Positions 1 to 9,151 of a stretch of 14,415 nucleotides of DNA are shown in pieces; position 1 is the stretch's first letter, and the number at the start of each line of letters is the position of its first letter. The notes under the pieces were generated by a model that did not search any database, was not told the origin of the DNA, and was given only the letters and a program-made list of their open reading frames with translations. Origin of the DNA: Cyclostephanos tholiformis. Lineage: Eukaryota > Bacillariophyta > Thalassiosirophyceae > Thalassiosirales > Thalassiosiraceae. The translations under genes and the position numbers were made by a program. The stretch is taken from NCBI GenBank assembly GCA_036939975.1, contig JALLPB010000598.1, forward strand, positions 1 through 14,415, given 5' to 3'.

Positions 1-19
1 CCTTTCTCGCGATTGACTT

Positions 20-46
20 AAACTGCGTATTACCAAAACTGCGTAT
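20..46. repeat. Two copies of an 11-bp motif, period 16
   Basis: AAACTGCGTAT occurs at 20-30 and again at 36-46. Both copies lie upstream of the ferroportin gene. They could be a repeated protein-binding site or chance; nothing else in the window supports a function. Confidence 0.4.
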
Positions 47-61
47 CCTACGGTAATCGGT

Positions 62-163
62 ATGACAGATCGTAAGTCAGAATGGCGCCGAAAAATACCT
101 GACGACTGCATTCAGGGGACTTACGGCTCTATGATAGAGGTAGGCAGCCGCCGAATATTGTGA
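62..163 (+). promoter_or_regulatory. Upstream ORF ending on the ferroportin start codon
   Basis: An ATG at 62 opens a frame of 33 codons that stops at TGA 161-163. The last base of that stop is the first base of the ferroportin ATG (TGATG, 161-165). A second in-frame ATG at 131 would give a 10-codon version with the same stop. Another ATG at 82, in a different frame, gives a 6-codon ORF ending at 100-102. If the transcript starts upstream of 62, these ORFs would precede the main frame, and a stop/start overlap is an arrangement that can support reinitiation. The transcription start is not visible, so the regulatory role is inference. Confidence 0.35.
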
Positions 164-2007
164 TGTCATCTCTATCCCTCGACACCGCGAGGGACGGAGG
201 ACGCGCCCTAGCGGCAAGAGAAGACGCGCATCTACTACCGCCGCCGCCGCCGACGACGACGAGACCATTCAGCGATCGGAGCTCATCGCAACGACGACGA
301 CGACGACGACAGGCAGTACGAATCCTCCTATCCGCTACGGCGAGTCGACTAGGCTCGAGATGTTGGGAATTCGCCCTCCCCCTCCTCCTTTTGGAATGGA
401 GTCCGAATTCGCTAATGGCACCCGCATCCCTCGGGCTCGTGTGCGCATTGTCCAGGGTTACGATATCGCCGAAATTGGGTATCATGGCAGATCGTTCCTG
501 GGATAGGATGCACGCGATGCTCGTGGGATTTGCGATGCAGGCCGGGGGGTGTCTGTCATCCGTTTGCGTATTGGCGGGTTATAATTGGTCGCGGTCGTCG
601 TATCCGTCGACGGGAGCGACATCGAATGCGGTCGCTCGACTGACGTCTTTGGCGTTGGTCATAACGGCGGGCGTGGTCGAGACGCTCGGTTCCCAGCTCG
701 CCTCGGTGGCGGTGAAGAAGGAATGGGTACCCATCGTCTTTGACGAGGAGGAGGAGGATAACGAGGATGATGAGGAGGAGGAGGATGGACGCGATTATCA
801 CCGCGGATCAATAATCGTGAATATGAGTTTCGTCAACGCGTCGATGATTAACATCGACCTCCTTGCCGCGATCGTCGGACCGATCCTCACTGGATGGATC
901 CTACAAGTTTTGGGCGGCGGCGGCGGGGTTGGTGATGGCGAGGAAGGCGACGGTGACGAAAACGACGTTACGGGATATTCGGTCCAACGCGGATTCGCGG
1001 TAATCGCCCTGATGAATGCCATCTCGTTCATCCCCGAGATGATCCTACTGCGGCGGGTGTACGACTCATGTCCGGGACTACGAGTACGACGGGACGCGAT
1101 GGATGCGGGTGCAACCGCGAAACGATCGAGGGAGGATGACGTGCTGTCTGGAAATCCCTGGACGGTATGGTTCCATCATCCGTCCGGTTTGCCCCTCCTC
1201 ACCCTCTCGCTATCGTCGCTATATCTGACCGCACTGTCGCCGTCGGGCGTCGTCCTAACGGCGTACTTGATGACCGTGGGGTTGTCCCCCACGTCGATCG
1301 GCACATTCCGCGCGTTGGGCGCACTATCCGGGGTGATGGGCATGGGCCTGTTCTCGTTCGTGCGTCATCGGGGAGAAGCGCGGGAACGCGACGCGTCCGA
1401 GGATGTCGACGAACGCTCCATGTCGGTTAGGTCGATCGAACGACTTAGAAAAGTCAGCATGGCCTTCCTGCTCCTGGAGGTGGTCTCCGTCCTCGTCGCC
1501 GCGTCGTCATTCGCGATGTTCCACTCGTCGTCGTCGTCATCAACGCTCCTCGGGACGGACGACCCGGTAGTACCGTCCCAGATCGTCGCTTTCCTCGGTT
1601 TCATCGTCCTGTCGCGCGCGGGCCTGTACGCCTTCGACTTGGGCGCGCTCGAAATCGAGCAATATATCGTCGACGAGCGTTTTCGCAACGCCGTCGGATC
1701 GGTGGAGGGCGCGTTATGCTCCCTCGCCGAGATGGGAATGTACGCGATGAGCATCGTGCTATCGGATCCGTCGGACTTTCGATGGCAGGTGGGCGTGTCC
1801 GCAACGGCCGTGTCATTTGGCGGGACTTGCTTCGGTTCGTTCCTGTGCATGTATCACATGCACAGGCATCATCACCACGATCGTCGGGTGGGGAGTTTCG
1901 ACAGTGGCGAATGCGCTCACGATCATGATCATATGCATACGATGCAGCAGGATAGGGAGCTTGAGAAATACGGATATCACATTCACTTGCATAGGCATCC
2001 TAAATGA
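163..2007 (+). CDS. Ferroportin-family iron exporter (SLC40-type), single exon
   Basis: This encodes a 614-aa membrane protein of the ferroportin (SLC40/FPN1) family, which exports ferrous iron or related divalent metals across the plasma or an organelle membrane. ATG at 163 is used because a stop (TGA 100-102) closes the frame upstream with no other ATG between. The next internal ATG (415) would remove the first membrane segment. About 12 hydrophobic segments are visible. The first holds G-S-R-C-W-E-F (residues 64-70), the family motif around the human D39/H43 site in the form seen in plants, with Glu at the His position. Segment 10 carries the hallmark LSRAGLYAFDL (483-493). Lineage additions are a P5-T3-R6 N-terminal tail (26-49), an acidic loop (194-212), a Gly/acidic loop (about 251-268) and a His-rich C-terminus (about 566-614). 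The frame is intact and very CpG-rich, unlike the transposon DNA that follows. The family call is firm; the exact metal and membrane are unknown. Confidence 0.9.
   Translation: MSSLSLDTARDGGRALAAREDAHLLPPPPPTTTRPFSDRSSSQRRRRRRQAVRILLSATASRLGSRCWEFALPLLLLEWSPNSLMAPASLGLVCALSRVTISPKLGIMADRSWDRMHAMLVGFAMQAGGCLSSVCVLAGYNWSRSSYPSTGATSNAVARLTSLALVITAGVVETLGSQLASVAVKKEWVPIVFDEEEEDNEDDEEEEDGRDYHRGSIIVNMSFVNASMINIDLLAAIVGPILTGWILQVLGGGGGVGDGEEGDGDENDVTGYSVQRGFAVIALMNAISFIPEMILLRRVYDSCPGLRVRRDAMDAGATAKRSREDDVLSGNPWTVWFHHPSGLPLLTLSLSSLYLTALSPSGVVLTAYLMTVGLSPTSIGTFRALGALSGVMGMGLFSFVRHRGEARERDASEDVDERSMSVRSIERLRKVSMAFLLLEVVSVLVAASSFAMFHSSSSSSTLLGTDDPVVPSQIVAFLGFIVLSRAGLYAFDLGALEIEQYIVDERFRNAVGSVEGALCSLAEMGMYAMSIVLSDPSDFRWQVGVSATAVSFGGTCFGSFLCMYHMHRHHHHDRRVGSFDSGECAHDHDHMHTMQQDRELEKYGYHIHLHRHPK
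238..312 (+). repeat. Triplet microsatellites inside the ferroportin N-terminus
   Basis: A run of CCG triplets followed by ACG triplets (about 238-258) encodes P5-T3. A run of CGA triplets (about 291-310) encodes six arginines. They lie in the predicted cytosolic tail before membrane segment 1 and keep the reading frame. Such runs commonly vary in length between alleles. Confidence 0.7.
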
Positions 2008-2140
2008 AAAATGCCTCACATGCAAACTGTTTAATTAACTTGCTAAGTAATCATTTAATGGAGATGTGATCGATATTTTAAGCCATTCTTGCAGCCTCCG
2101 CGCCATGATCCACTTTTGTCTCGTCTCCCTTCCATTCAAT
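2008..2140 (+). other. Ferroportin 3' flank
   Basis: This is 133 bp of AT-richer sequence between the ferroportin stop and the target duplication of the Ty3 element. It probably holds the 3' UTR. No canonical AATAAA is present. The retrotransposon begins 138 bp past the stop codon, so it may lie inside or just beyond the transcribed 3' end. Confidence 0.4.
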
Positions 2141-2145
2141 ATCCT
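2141..2145. repeat. Target site duplication ATCCT, left copy
   Basis: ATCCT immediately precedes the left LTR and is repeated at 6479-6483 immediately after the right LTR. A 5-bp duplication is usual for Ty3/gypsy integrases. It fixes both ends of the element. Confidence 0.9.
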
Positions 2146-2284
2146 TGTCCTATGCGTTTAAGAGGACTAATGAATTGAATTGAGAATTGACTTTAATGAT
2201 GAAAAAGTGATATGTTTACTAGATTAAGATCTGTAGAGTTAAAAAAAATAAAACTTGATAAAAATGCTCAATGAGCATAGGATA
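2146..2284 (-). repeat. Left LTR (3' LTR in element orientation), 139 bp
   Basis: It begins TGTCCTATG and ends CATAGGATA on the plus strand, giving imperfect inverted ends. It aligns without gaps to 6340-6478 with 9 differences by eye (about 93.5% identity). It points leftward into the 3' end of the ferroportin gene. Confidence 0.95.
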
Positions 2285-2333
2285 TCCGCCCCTAGGGACT
2301 TTACGATTCAATCTAAAAGTCTATCTTCTATGA

Positions 2334-3180
2334 TCACTCACGAGAAAGGTATGGAGTGATGCGGCGGATGCTGACGATGTCAGTGTAAGAGCCGCACTCA
2401 ATCTTGACTGTGCCATTCTTGAAGATTTCGAGGATGGTGAAGGGACCGCGAGCTTGCATCATTGGCAAGATCTTGGGCCGCTTTTGCCGTTCATAGGGCT
2501 TGAGTAGGAGAAGCACCTTGTCACATAATCCTTGCGCTGGCATCATTGCATGAATCGCATAAGTGCAGGCTTGTACCAATGTGTTGATGTCAGAGCTCCA
2601 ATTGGTGTGAAAAATGCTCGCATGTAGCTGCTCACCAAGTACTTAAAAAGTCTGCTCGATGATCACGTTTGCCTGAGGATTCTATACCGTGGTAAGTTTG
2701 CTCTTAATTCTGTAGCTGTCTAATAGCTCCTTGAATTCAATGCCGACAAATTCATTTCCATTATTGTGGCAACACTTGCTTGGTCATGAGTATTGACAGA
2801 GCCACTCTTTGTCAAAAGCTTTGGCCGTTGCAATGGAGGAAGCACTCTCAATCTGGACAAACTCCATCCACTTCAGGCAAGTGTCAACGATGGCCAAAAT
2901 ATGCACATCAAAAGATGAGACTGTGCCGGTCTCCACGTTCATGTCACAAATCTTCCAGGGTCCGCCACAATCCACATGAACCTTCTCCCATGGATTCTTA
3001 TTTTGCAGGGCTGGGACGAGAGGAAGCTTACCGGCTTCTCGATCATCGGACAAAGACCAGGCCATGCAAAAGTCTGATTGATTGTTGTGATCATTTGAGT
3101 CACTCCAGCATGCTGCAAATTTCTTGATACCATTCAACAATCCACTGTTGAAGTGGTTGTGGGACCCAAACCCTTAAATG
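2334..3180 (-). pseudogene. Ty3/gypsy integrase, inactivated
   Basis: This is the last pol domain. The N-terminal part (about 3180-3000) is a decayed zinc-binding region split between frames, with the Cys pair not intact. The catalytic core follows: VHVDCGGPW gives the first Asp. The second catalytic Asp, normally in D-N-G-x-E-F, is Asn (N-N-G-N-E-F, codon 2760-2762). The Glu survives in NPQANVIIEQ. In-frame stops interrupt the core before NPQAN and after the Glu (QTF, stop, VLGEQL). Near 2520-2535 the frame runs from MPAQGL straight into DKVLLLLKPYER, where the family normally has a longer linker, so an internal deletion is likely. The C-terminus holds the ARGPFTILEIF segment (GPF/Y module) and closes with PYLSRE at 2334. 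The lost Asp and the stops mean no activity. Confidence 0.88.
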
Positions 3181-3225
3181 CGGGGTCGTAAATTCACTTT
3201 TGCAAAGCTGCGTCACTTGATTGAG

Positions 3226-3984
3226 CTAAGCAATTTGTCGCATGTCCAGCAAGAACTTAGCATTGCCATCACGATCCAACATGCTGGTGGCAAAAATCAT
3301 CTGTGCCAAAAGGAATGGTGTCTCCTCTGCCATTGGAAGGCGACTGAGTCCATCAGCGCCCAAATTATTGATGCCACTGATGTGACAGAAAGTGGGGGCA
3401 TACTCTGCATCCAGAAAGATTCGTGCTTGCTGCTTCCGCAAGTTGATGTTTTGGGTATCATCATGGGTGAGGCTCTTGTGATCTATGTGGACCCAAATCT
3501 AGCAACCACGGATGATCTGATTGAAGTGTATACATGCTTCCATGCATGCTAATAACTCCTGTCCCATGACGGTGTATTTCAACTGTGCATCATCCAACTT
3601 TTGCGAAAAATTACCAATGCCCTTGCCATCCTGACATGACATCACGCCCATTGCAAGAGTACTGCTCACATATGTGTATAAGTCAAACGGTTTGTTAGAG
3701 TTTGGATACTCCAACGTAATCGACTCCTCAATCGCCACTTTCACTTGCTTAAAAGCTTCTTCCTGCTCCTCTCTCCTCTCCCCAGATGAATTTAATGTCC
3801 TTCTTGGTGAGGAGAGTAATCAGCTGGCATATCTGCACTCGATCCTTGATATGATTCTTAATGAACTTGATTGTGCCAAGGAAAACACAAACTTGATGCA
3901 CATTTCATTGACATGTAAAGGAAGGGGTTTATAACCTGTGTGGTTGAGTTGAAAGCCAAGATATTTGAGCAATTCCTCAGAATC
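3226..3984 (-). pseudogene. Ty3/gypsy RNase H and RT connection, inactivated
   Basis: Reading leftward from about 3980, the RT thumb/connection (FLGTIKFIKNHI, then LITLLTKKDIKFIWGEE) leads into RNase H. RNase H segments include KPFDLYTYVSSTLAMGV, the FSQKLDDAQLKYTVMGQELL segment with the catalytic-type Glu, IDHKSLTH, and the C-terminal ISGINNLGADGLSRLP with its Asp. The frame is broken by at least one frameshift near 3750-3980 and by an in-frame stop after HFNQIIRGC (3499-3501). The first residue normally Asp in the D-A-S motif appears as Tyr-Val-Ser-Ser, which may be another inactivating change. The domain matches are clear; exact breakpoints are by eye. Confidence 0.85.
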
Positions 3985-4670
3985 AACTCCTCTTTGCGCT
4001 GACCTGCATCCCCACCTTTGCTAAGCATTGAAGAATCTCGTCAAGTATTGCAAGATGTTCTTCAAATGTTGCACCTCTGAAGTGTAAAAAATCATCAATG
4101 TAAGGGCAGGGCTTCTTTTTCCCATGTCCGCAAAAAGATGAACCATTCTGCTTTGAAAAATATCCAATGCTGGCATAACTCCCATCGAAGCATGAGGCAT
4201 TCGAATGATCCAAACGGAACGATGATGGTGAGGATTTTTTTGCCGCATTGTCCAAGGAAATGGGTGAATAGCCCTTACTTAAATCAAGGCTCATTGCTAA
4301 AAGAAATCCACCAATCGACGTTTATATTTCTTCTGTCGTCAACAACGGATATTCTTGGCGAATGAGATTCGCATTGACTTGTCTAAAGTCAACAATCAAT
4401 CAGATGGTGCCATTCTGTTTTGGGATCCCAAATGCAGGGCATGCCTACTCGCGTTCCTCATACTCTTCTGGCATTAACCGTTGCAATGCACCGATGTCGT
4501 ATTGTTGGCGGAACTCTTCTTCCATGACTTCATGATTGACGAGGGGAATAGCAAATGGTTTTGCTCTAAAAGGGACCGCGTCAGGCTTCAGATGGAGTTT
4601 AACAGGTTCCCCCAAGTAATATCTCTTCCCCCCTATGAATACTTTGTTATTCCAAGCCAAAACTTATAGT
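3985..4670 (-). pseudogene. Ty3/gypsy reverse transcriptase, inactivated
   Basis: The segments in order are: LKPDAVPFRAKPFAIPLVNH (fingers), MPEEYEERE then a stop then ACPAFGIPKQNGTI, LIVDFRQVNANLIRQEYPLL, AMSLDLSKGY (first catalytic Asp), MPHASMGVMPALDIFQSRM, and CPYIDDFLHF with the catalytic Asp pair (4091-4102). Three in-frame stops interrupt it: TAG at 4445-4447 where Trp is expected, TGA at 4400-4402 where Arg is expected, and TAA at 4322-4324. Two compensating frameshifts flank the MPHASMG segment. The active-site box is still readable, but no continuous enzyme can be made. Confidence 0.9.
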
Positions 4671-4678
4671 AGTGCGTT

Positions 4679-5300
4679 TCACTGACTCATTGTAAGATTG
4701 CTTCCATTGCGCTTGAGTACTTCTAGGAGGTCAGGCCCATCGTAGACTGCACTAATTTCTTGTTTCTCAATGCTTGACTTGGAACAGATTTTTTGGATTC
4801 GCATCTCTGTCCAATACCCATGTGGAACCATTGGTACTTCAATGTCTTCTCCCCAAGTGATGGTCTTCGAAGTTCTGGACTGATCTATACCAAGTTCGTC
4901 CATCAAACCAATACCCATAATTACTCCATAACTGAAATCTCCTGATTCCTCCGGAGCAACTTCTACTGTTGCATAAAATTTTTTGTGATGGCTGAGGTGT
5001 GGAAGATTGATTCCTTGGATGGCGATCTGATTCTTTGTAGCCATGTGACCCTTTGCTGGGTTGAAATTTGCAGCCCAGTGATTCAGCAAAAGAATGCGAC
5101 ATGATGGAGTGACCCGAGAACCCATTGTCAACTAAGATGGTAGTCCCAAGGTGTGTTCCATCTTGAGCCGGAACATCAATAACAGTGATGCCATTCACTT
5201 GTTGGTTGTTGCTTGATGCTCCCCCTTGAACCATCATTGCAGAGCCTTCATCAGAAGAGTAGCTCAACTTGGCGAAAGAATTGTTGTTCAGAATCTTCAC
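4679..5300 (-). pseudogene. Ty3/gypsy aspartic protease region, inactivated
   Basis: The catalytic loop reads TILVDNGFSGHSIMS on the minus strand (about 5103-5147). Retroviral-type proteases need D-S-G or D-T-G here, and this copy has D-N-G. A frameshift near 5045-5070 separates this part from the rest (GDFSYGVIMGIGLMDELGID, the flap and C-terminal part). A stop at 4679-4681 then separates it from the RT. The D-N-G is probably decay rather than a working variant. Confidence 0.75.
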
Positions 5301-5317
5301 CTGTGGCTCTTGTTAAT

Positions 5318-6283
5318 TCAAACTGTTGGCATTTTGACAATGATTGCTTTGTTGGTTGTGGAATGTAAGTCCTTTTTGATCGCTTTACCATCTCCCTTCT
5401 TGAATTTTTCTTTGACCTTGTTGGGTGGCTTGTAGTCTGGACAATCTTTCCACTCGTGCTCGCCATCATGTTTTCTGCAGGGGTTCTTGCCCCCTTTCTT
5501 GGAGCTGTTGTTGCTTGACTTCTCCTTTGAATGGTTCGAGTGCTGCTCCTTCTGATTTGTCTTTCGTTTGAGTGCTGATGCTTTGGCTTTCAACTAAACT
5601 TTTTATCAATCTGTGTCATGAGTTCTAGGATGTCTTGTTTGTCTTCCAGGTTGTCGCCGCCTTCTCCAACATACTTGACCATTGCTTTTGGATGGAGGCT
5701 TTTGATGATGACTTTGTTCATTTCTTCAATGTTATACTCTCGCACATAAAGAATGCCAATGTAAATCATCAACTTGTTGATTTGACGTTTGGTTCCCTTC
5801 CAACCCAGACTCTGGGATTTTTATTTTGCCTTTATCCATCACTTTGCATTGGTCCTTGAATGCCTTGGGACCAAAGGATTTGAGGCCAAGATTTTGGAGT
5901 AAGCAAATGAAATTTTCCTTACTGTCATCTTCCCAATTGTGTTCACCAATTATCTCTAACCAATCTTTTCTCGCTTGTCCTTTGAGCGCTTGTGACAATG
6001 TCTAAGTGAGTTTTGTAGATTTGCCATCTTCTCACATCACGTAAAGGTCTCCTAAACTGACAATGTTGTTCATTAGTCCAATGAGGTTGGTATCATTGTC
6101 ATCTGTTTTGAATTTCTTGATCTGCTCAGAAACTTTGGTGTCATCGGCTTCATAGGGCTTGGCTTTGATTTCTCTGTTGCTTGGTTTTGGGTCTTTGAAA
6201 AGCAGGATGCAATTGAGTTCTTTCAATTGATTCTTTCGGCTTGATTTTGATGAATGCTTTGAGTTGGCGTTGTCCTTTCCCAT
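5318..6283 (-). pseudogene. Ty3/gypsy Gag, inactivated
   Basis: The likely start is ATG at 6281-6283 (MGKDNANSKHSSKSS), which opens a Lys/Ser-rich head. Capsid-like sequence follows: SQALKGQARKDWLEIIGEHN and, in another frame, REYNIEEMNKVIIKSLHPKA and VGEGGDNLEDKQDILELMTQ. The C-terminal basic region holds a zinc knuckle, C-R-K-H-D-G-E-H-E-W-K-D-C (5441-5479), spaced C-x2-H-x3-H-x4-C. Breaks are in-frame stops TGA 6032-6034 and TAG 6002-6004, a frameshift near 5735-5770, and another at about 5591. The knuckle itself is intact. Confidence 0.85.
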
Positions 6284-6339
6284 GTTGGCTGAAGGATAGA
6301 ATGTTTGGTCCTTCCAAACGATTGTTATTTTGATCAAAA

Positions 6340-6478
6340 TGTCCTATGTGTTTTATAGGACTAATGAATTGAATTGAGAATTGACTTTAATGATGAAAAA
6401 GTGAGATGTTTACTAGATTAAGATCTGTAGAGTTTAAATAAATAAAACTTGATAAAACTGCTCCCTGAGCATAGGATA
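6340..6478 (-). repeat. Right LTR (5' LTR in element orientation), 139 bp
   Basis: It aligns end to end with 2146-2284, same length, 9 mismatches by eye. Its outer end is the plus-strand CATAGGATA at 6470-6478, followed directly by the target duplication. In a live element it would carry the promoter driving minus-strand transcription of gag-pol. Confidence 0.95.
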
Positions 6479-6483
6479 ATCCT
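6479..6483. repeat. Target site duplication ATCCT, right copy
   Basis: ATCCT directly follows the right LTR and matches 2141-2145. Confidence 0.9.
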
Positions 6484-6568
6484 CCTGTTAGTTTTTCACA
6501 CCCACTACTCCAGATTCTAATATTTTTGTTGGACCATTGGTACTTTTACCTGCCTTTCTGTGCCTCTA
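6484..6568 (+). other. Leader before the DIRS-like gag
   Basis: This is 85 bp between the Ty3 target duplication and the first gag ATG. It is AT-rich and has no recognisable signal. It is either the leader of the DIRS-like element or leftover host DNA. Confidence 0.3.
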
Positions 6569-8941
6569 ATGACTCCTGCACCAGGAGTCATGGTGGTGCC
6601 GGTGCCTCAGATCAGTTCCCTAGAGTCTCCCAACTCCTACTCAAAAACCTATGTTCCTCTATCAAGCAAGCAAAAAAAACAGTGGCAAAGTTGTTGTCAA
6701 GACCTTTTCTTACATTACACTAGCAGCAGTATATTTTCATAGCAAATTATTGTTTGGACGCTGACAGAGGAGGGAAAGAGAGTGGTGACTGGCAGACGAA
6801 AATTTTAAATAGATCTTAGATTTAAAAATTTGGAGAGGCGAAAATTTGGGACTTGAAATCTATTTTCCACATCGCATTTCAAATGCATCGGATAAGCAAC
6901 CAGGCCACATGATCATTTAGAGAATAGTTCTTGAAAAGAAGTAACCAAATGCAATCACATTCTAACAATGACACAGGAAATATAAATCTCAGAGCTTTCA
7001 GTGACATTTTTGGCGCAGGTGCCTCAACCAAAGCCAAGATACAAGATTTAGTCGATGATATCAATTCTGTTATTTTAGCTGCAGATTCAAACAAGAACAT
7101 CACTCTATTTCATTCACATAGGAACTTTGGAGGCACAAGGTCCTGCCCTGAAAATAAAATCTCATGCATGCTTGACCTCGGAACTCAAGCAGTTCCTGTT
7201 CTTATGGAGCTAAACTATGCATTCACAAACATTCAAATCGTCATCCCATCAGTTGAAGACCTTGCAGGTTGTGAATCAGCCAAAGAGGTAGCTGCTATCC
7301 AACTCCTTGAAGAAAACAGTGAAGTTGGATTTGAAGGCTTCACAATTTTCATCCCGGGTCCAATCCTTCGAGACACCATTATCAGCTTGAACTCGAAGGA
7401 CCCTTTTGAACTCCTACCCATTCTCTCCCACTCTTCAAGAACTTCCAACCAAGAAAATGAAGGAGTGGCTGCAGTATCGCATACTGATGACCTGTGTGCA
7501 TGGCTTTATGGAGTAAAACAAGGGTTAGTTCCAGAAACAAGGTATTTGGTGAACCCCGACAACATGGAAATCAAAACTTACGGAATCAATTGGCATGTCC
7601 AGTGTATTTCTTCAAGCCTCATACCGACAACAAGAACAGTCAAATCAAAGCTGCAGTTTTAGATGGAACTACGGTCATAAGTCAACTTACAAACACACTT
7701 ACCATCCAGAACAAGTACTTTGGCGATGCAAATGTCATCAACCTCAAGAATCTGATATTGGCAGAAGAACACGATGAAAAAAAGAAAGATCAGACAAAAA
7801 AATCCATCCCCCAATCCTCAACATGCTAAAAGGGGCAGCCACAGTTGACCCACATGACAAAGACAGCAAGATCGCTCCCTCATGCCTTCATTTCCTAAAC
7901 TCAGACAATATGGGAGTGGCACAATACTAACTCACTCACCAGTTTGCTGCCTCTCCAATCGATCATGTTGGTTTCGTGGCAGGGACAGTACAAGCACTTT
8001 ACGTTGGCGATTTCAAGTATGCAGACTCAAGCACACCCAGCAATTTCACGGTCTTTGCATTCTATGAGCAAGCCCCAAACTCTTCTACTCAGCACATGGA
8101 TTATCTTGTTTGCCATTTAATTCAAGAGCAGGATCAGAAGAAATTCCTGGAAGATATCAAATTGTCACTCAAGCAAACTGTACACATACCTAAAGATTCG
8201 ACGGCCTCAGCTCTCAACTTATCCTCTTCACAACAGCTTCATCAATTTTCATTGGAAAGGAAAGCATTTGCACTGACAGACTCGATCAACTCAACTCGTT
8301 CTTCTAGTGGGTCGCAAAAAAAAGGCATTGCACAATCAAATCGCCCTCGATGAATTCTTTGCCACTAGGTTCCTTTTCACGGTGGACATGAGAGTGCAAA
8401 GATGGTTGAGAATGTGTGAAGCAGCAACGATGACTCGTTCGAGCGTTAACAAGAATGTCCTCAATTTTGACAACTTACTCAAACAGGTTCTAGAAGGCAC
8501 TTTTTTATGAACTTACCTACAAGCTTCAAAAAGATCAAAGTCAAACCAAAAGAAGAGGCAGCAAGCATTGCCAAACAATCAGCAGCTGGGGCAGGGAATG
8601 ATGGAAGCGCCAGCAGAGGAAAGAAGCGGAAGAACAAAAACGGTAGTGGCAACTCCATCAAAAATTTGGCACAAGACAAAGACTTTGCATTTAAGGCAGG
8701 CGAAACTTGGCAGGAGACCTTCAGCAAGCTTTTCCCCCATGCAGGCCCTTTCCCCCACTACAGGCCCTCCTGGGAGGGGAAAGTGAAAATGTGTGCATGG
8801 TGGCACATTAAGGGCAATTGCTTTGACAACTGTGCACGTGCCATTAGCCATGTCTCCAAGGATAAGATCCCAGCAGACAAAAAGGAAATTTTCCTCACCT
8901 TTATGTCAAAGTGCCGCGAGGCAGAAAAAAAGAGTGATTGA
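6569..8941 (+). pseudogene. DIRS-like Gag, broken
   Basis: Pieces in order: MTPAPGVMVVPVPQISS with SPNSYSKTYVPLSSKQKKQW (6569-6742, stop TAG 6740-6742); a damaged AT-rich stretch; a long open piece about 6931-7600 containing NINLRAFSDIFGAGAS, NKNITLFHSHRNFGGTRS and DDLCAWLYGVKQGLVPETRY; then frameshifts near 7600 and 7795; a stop at 7928-7930; VGFVAGTVQALYVGDFKYAD; a shift near 8220-8310; RVQRWLRMCEAATMTRSS; and a shift in a T run near 8505. The last piece (8507-8941) is Lys-rich and has a CCCH-type finger, C-x8-C-x3-C-x5-H (8792-8851), ending SKCREAEKKSD. Together these read as one Gag of about 780 residues. I know similar proteins from algal tyrosine-recombinase elements; the Gag role rests on position and the finger. 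Confidence 0.75.
6799..6831. repeat. AT-rich inverted repeat inside broken gag
   Basis: Arms AAATTTTAAAT and ATTTAAAAATTT flank a centre containing AGATCT. The arms match except for one extra base. The gag frame is lost here and recovers after it. It could be a footprint of another insertion or simple decay. Confidence 0.4.
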
Positions 8942-9151
8942 CTTCTCGGGCCGGGGCCTAGCAGCGTCTGACCCCCACCTTAACCTCCCAATGAACGGCT
9001 CCCTTTTGGTTTCAACTCGAGAACTAGAATCGTCCCGGACATTCACCAAAGGAAGACGTTGTTGCCGCCCTCTTAGACAGTTGCCCTCACACTACCACCA
9101 AGACGCGACCCTCCACTATCAGCACCAGATATCCCAAACCTGTGGCTCCAA
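8942..9151 (+). other. Gag-pol junction without a clear frame
   Basis: This is 210 bp between the Gag stop and the first recognisable pol piece. Frames are short and interrupted, and nothing is identifiable. It is probably the decayed start of pol. Confidence 0.4.

Larger units (their letters stand above)
2146..6478 (-). mobile_element. Ty3/gypsy LTR retrotransposon, complete ends, degenerate coding
   Basis: The element is 4333 bp with two 139-bp LTRs and a matching 5-bp target duplication. On the minus strand the order is 5' LTR, gag, protease, reverse transcriptase, RNase H, integrase, 3' LTR. RT before integrase is the Ty3/gypsy order. The coding part is broken by in-frame stops and frameshifts in every domain, so the copy is non-autonomous. 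A purine-rich stretch next to the 3' LTR (AGGGGCGGA on the minus strand, 2285-2293) is a reasonable polypurine tract. No tRNA primer site starting with TGG was recognised after the 5' LTR; that spot instead holds the palindrome TTTTGATCAAAA (6328-6339). The Gag knuckle and RT resemble diatom gypsy elements. The element is short for the group, in part because of an apparent deletion in integrase. Confidence 0.93.

Noticed and set aside
129..485. 118-codon minus-strand frame over the ferroportin N-terminus
   Set aside because: Its Arg-rich content is the reverse of the triplet repeats and membrane segment 1; no independent support.
1365..1850. 161-codon open frame on the minus strand opposite ferroportin
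   Set aside because: It is a shadow of the GC-rich ferroportin frame; composition is low-complexity Ser/Arg with no family match, while the plus strand has clear ferroportin motifs.
6328..6339. Palindrome TTTTGATCAAAA next to the 5' LTR as a primer binding site
   Set aside because: It does not begin with TGG or match a tRNA 3' end that I know; a 12-bp AT-rich palindrome can arise by chance.
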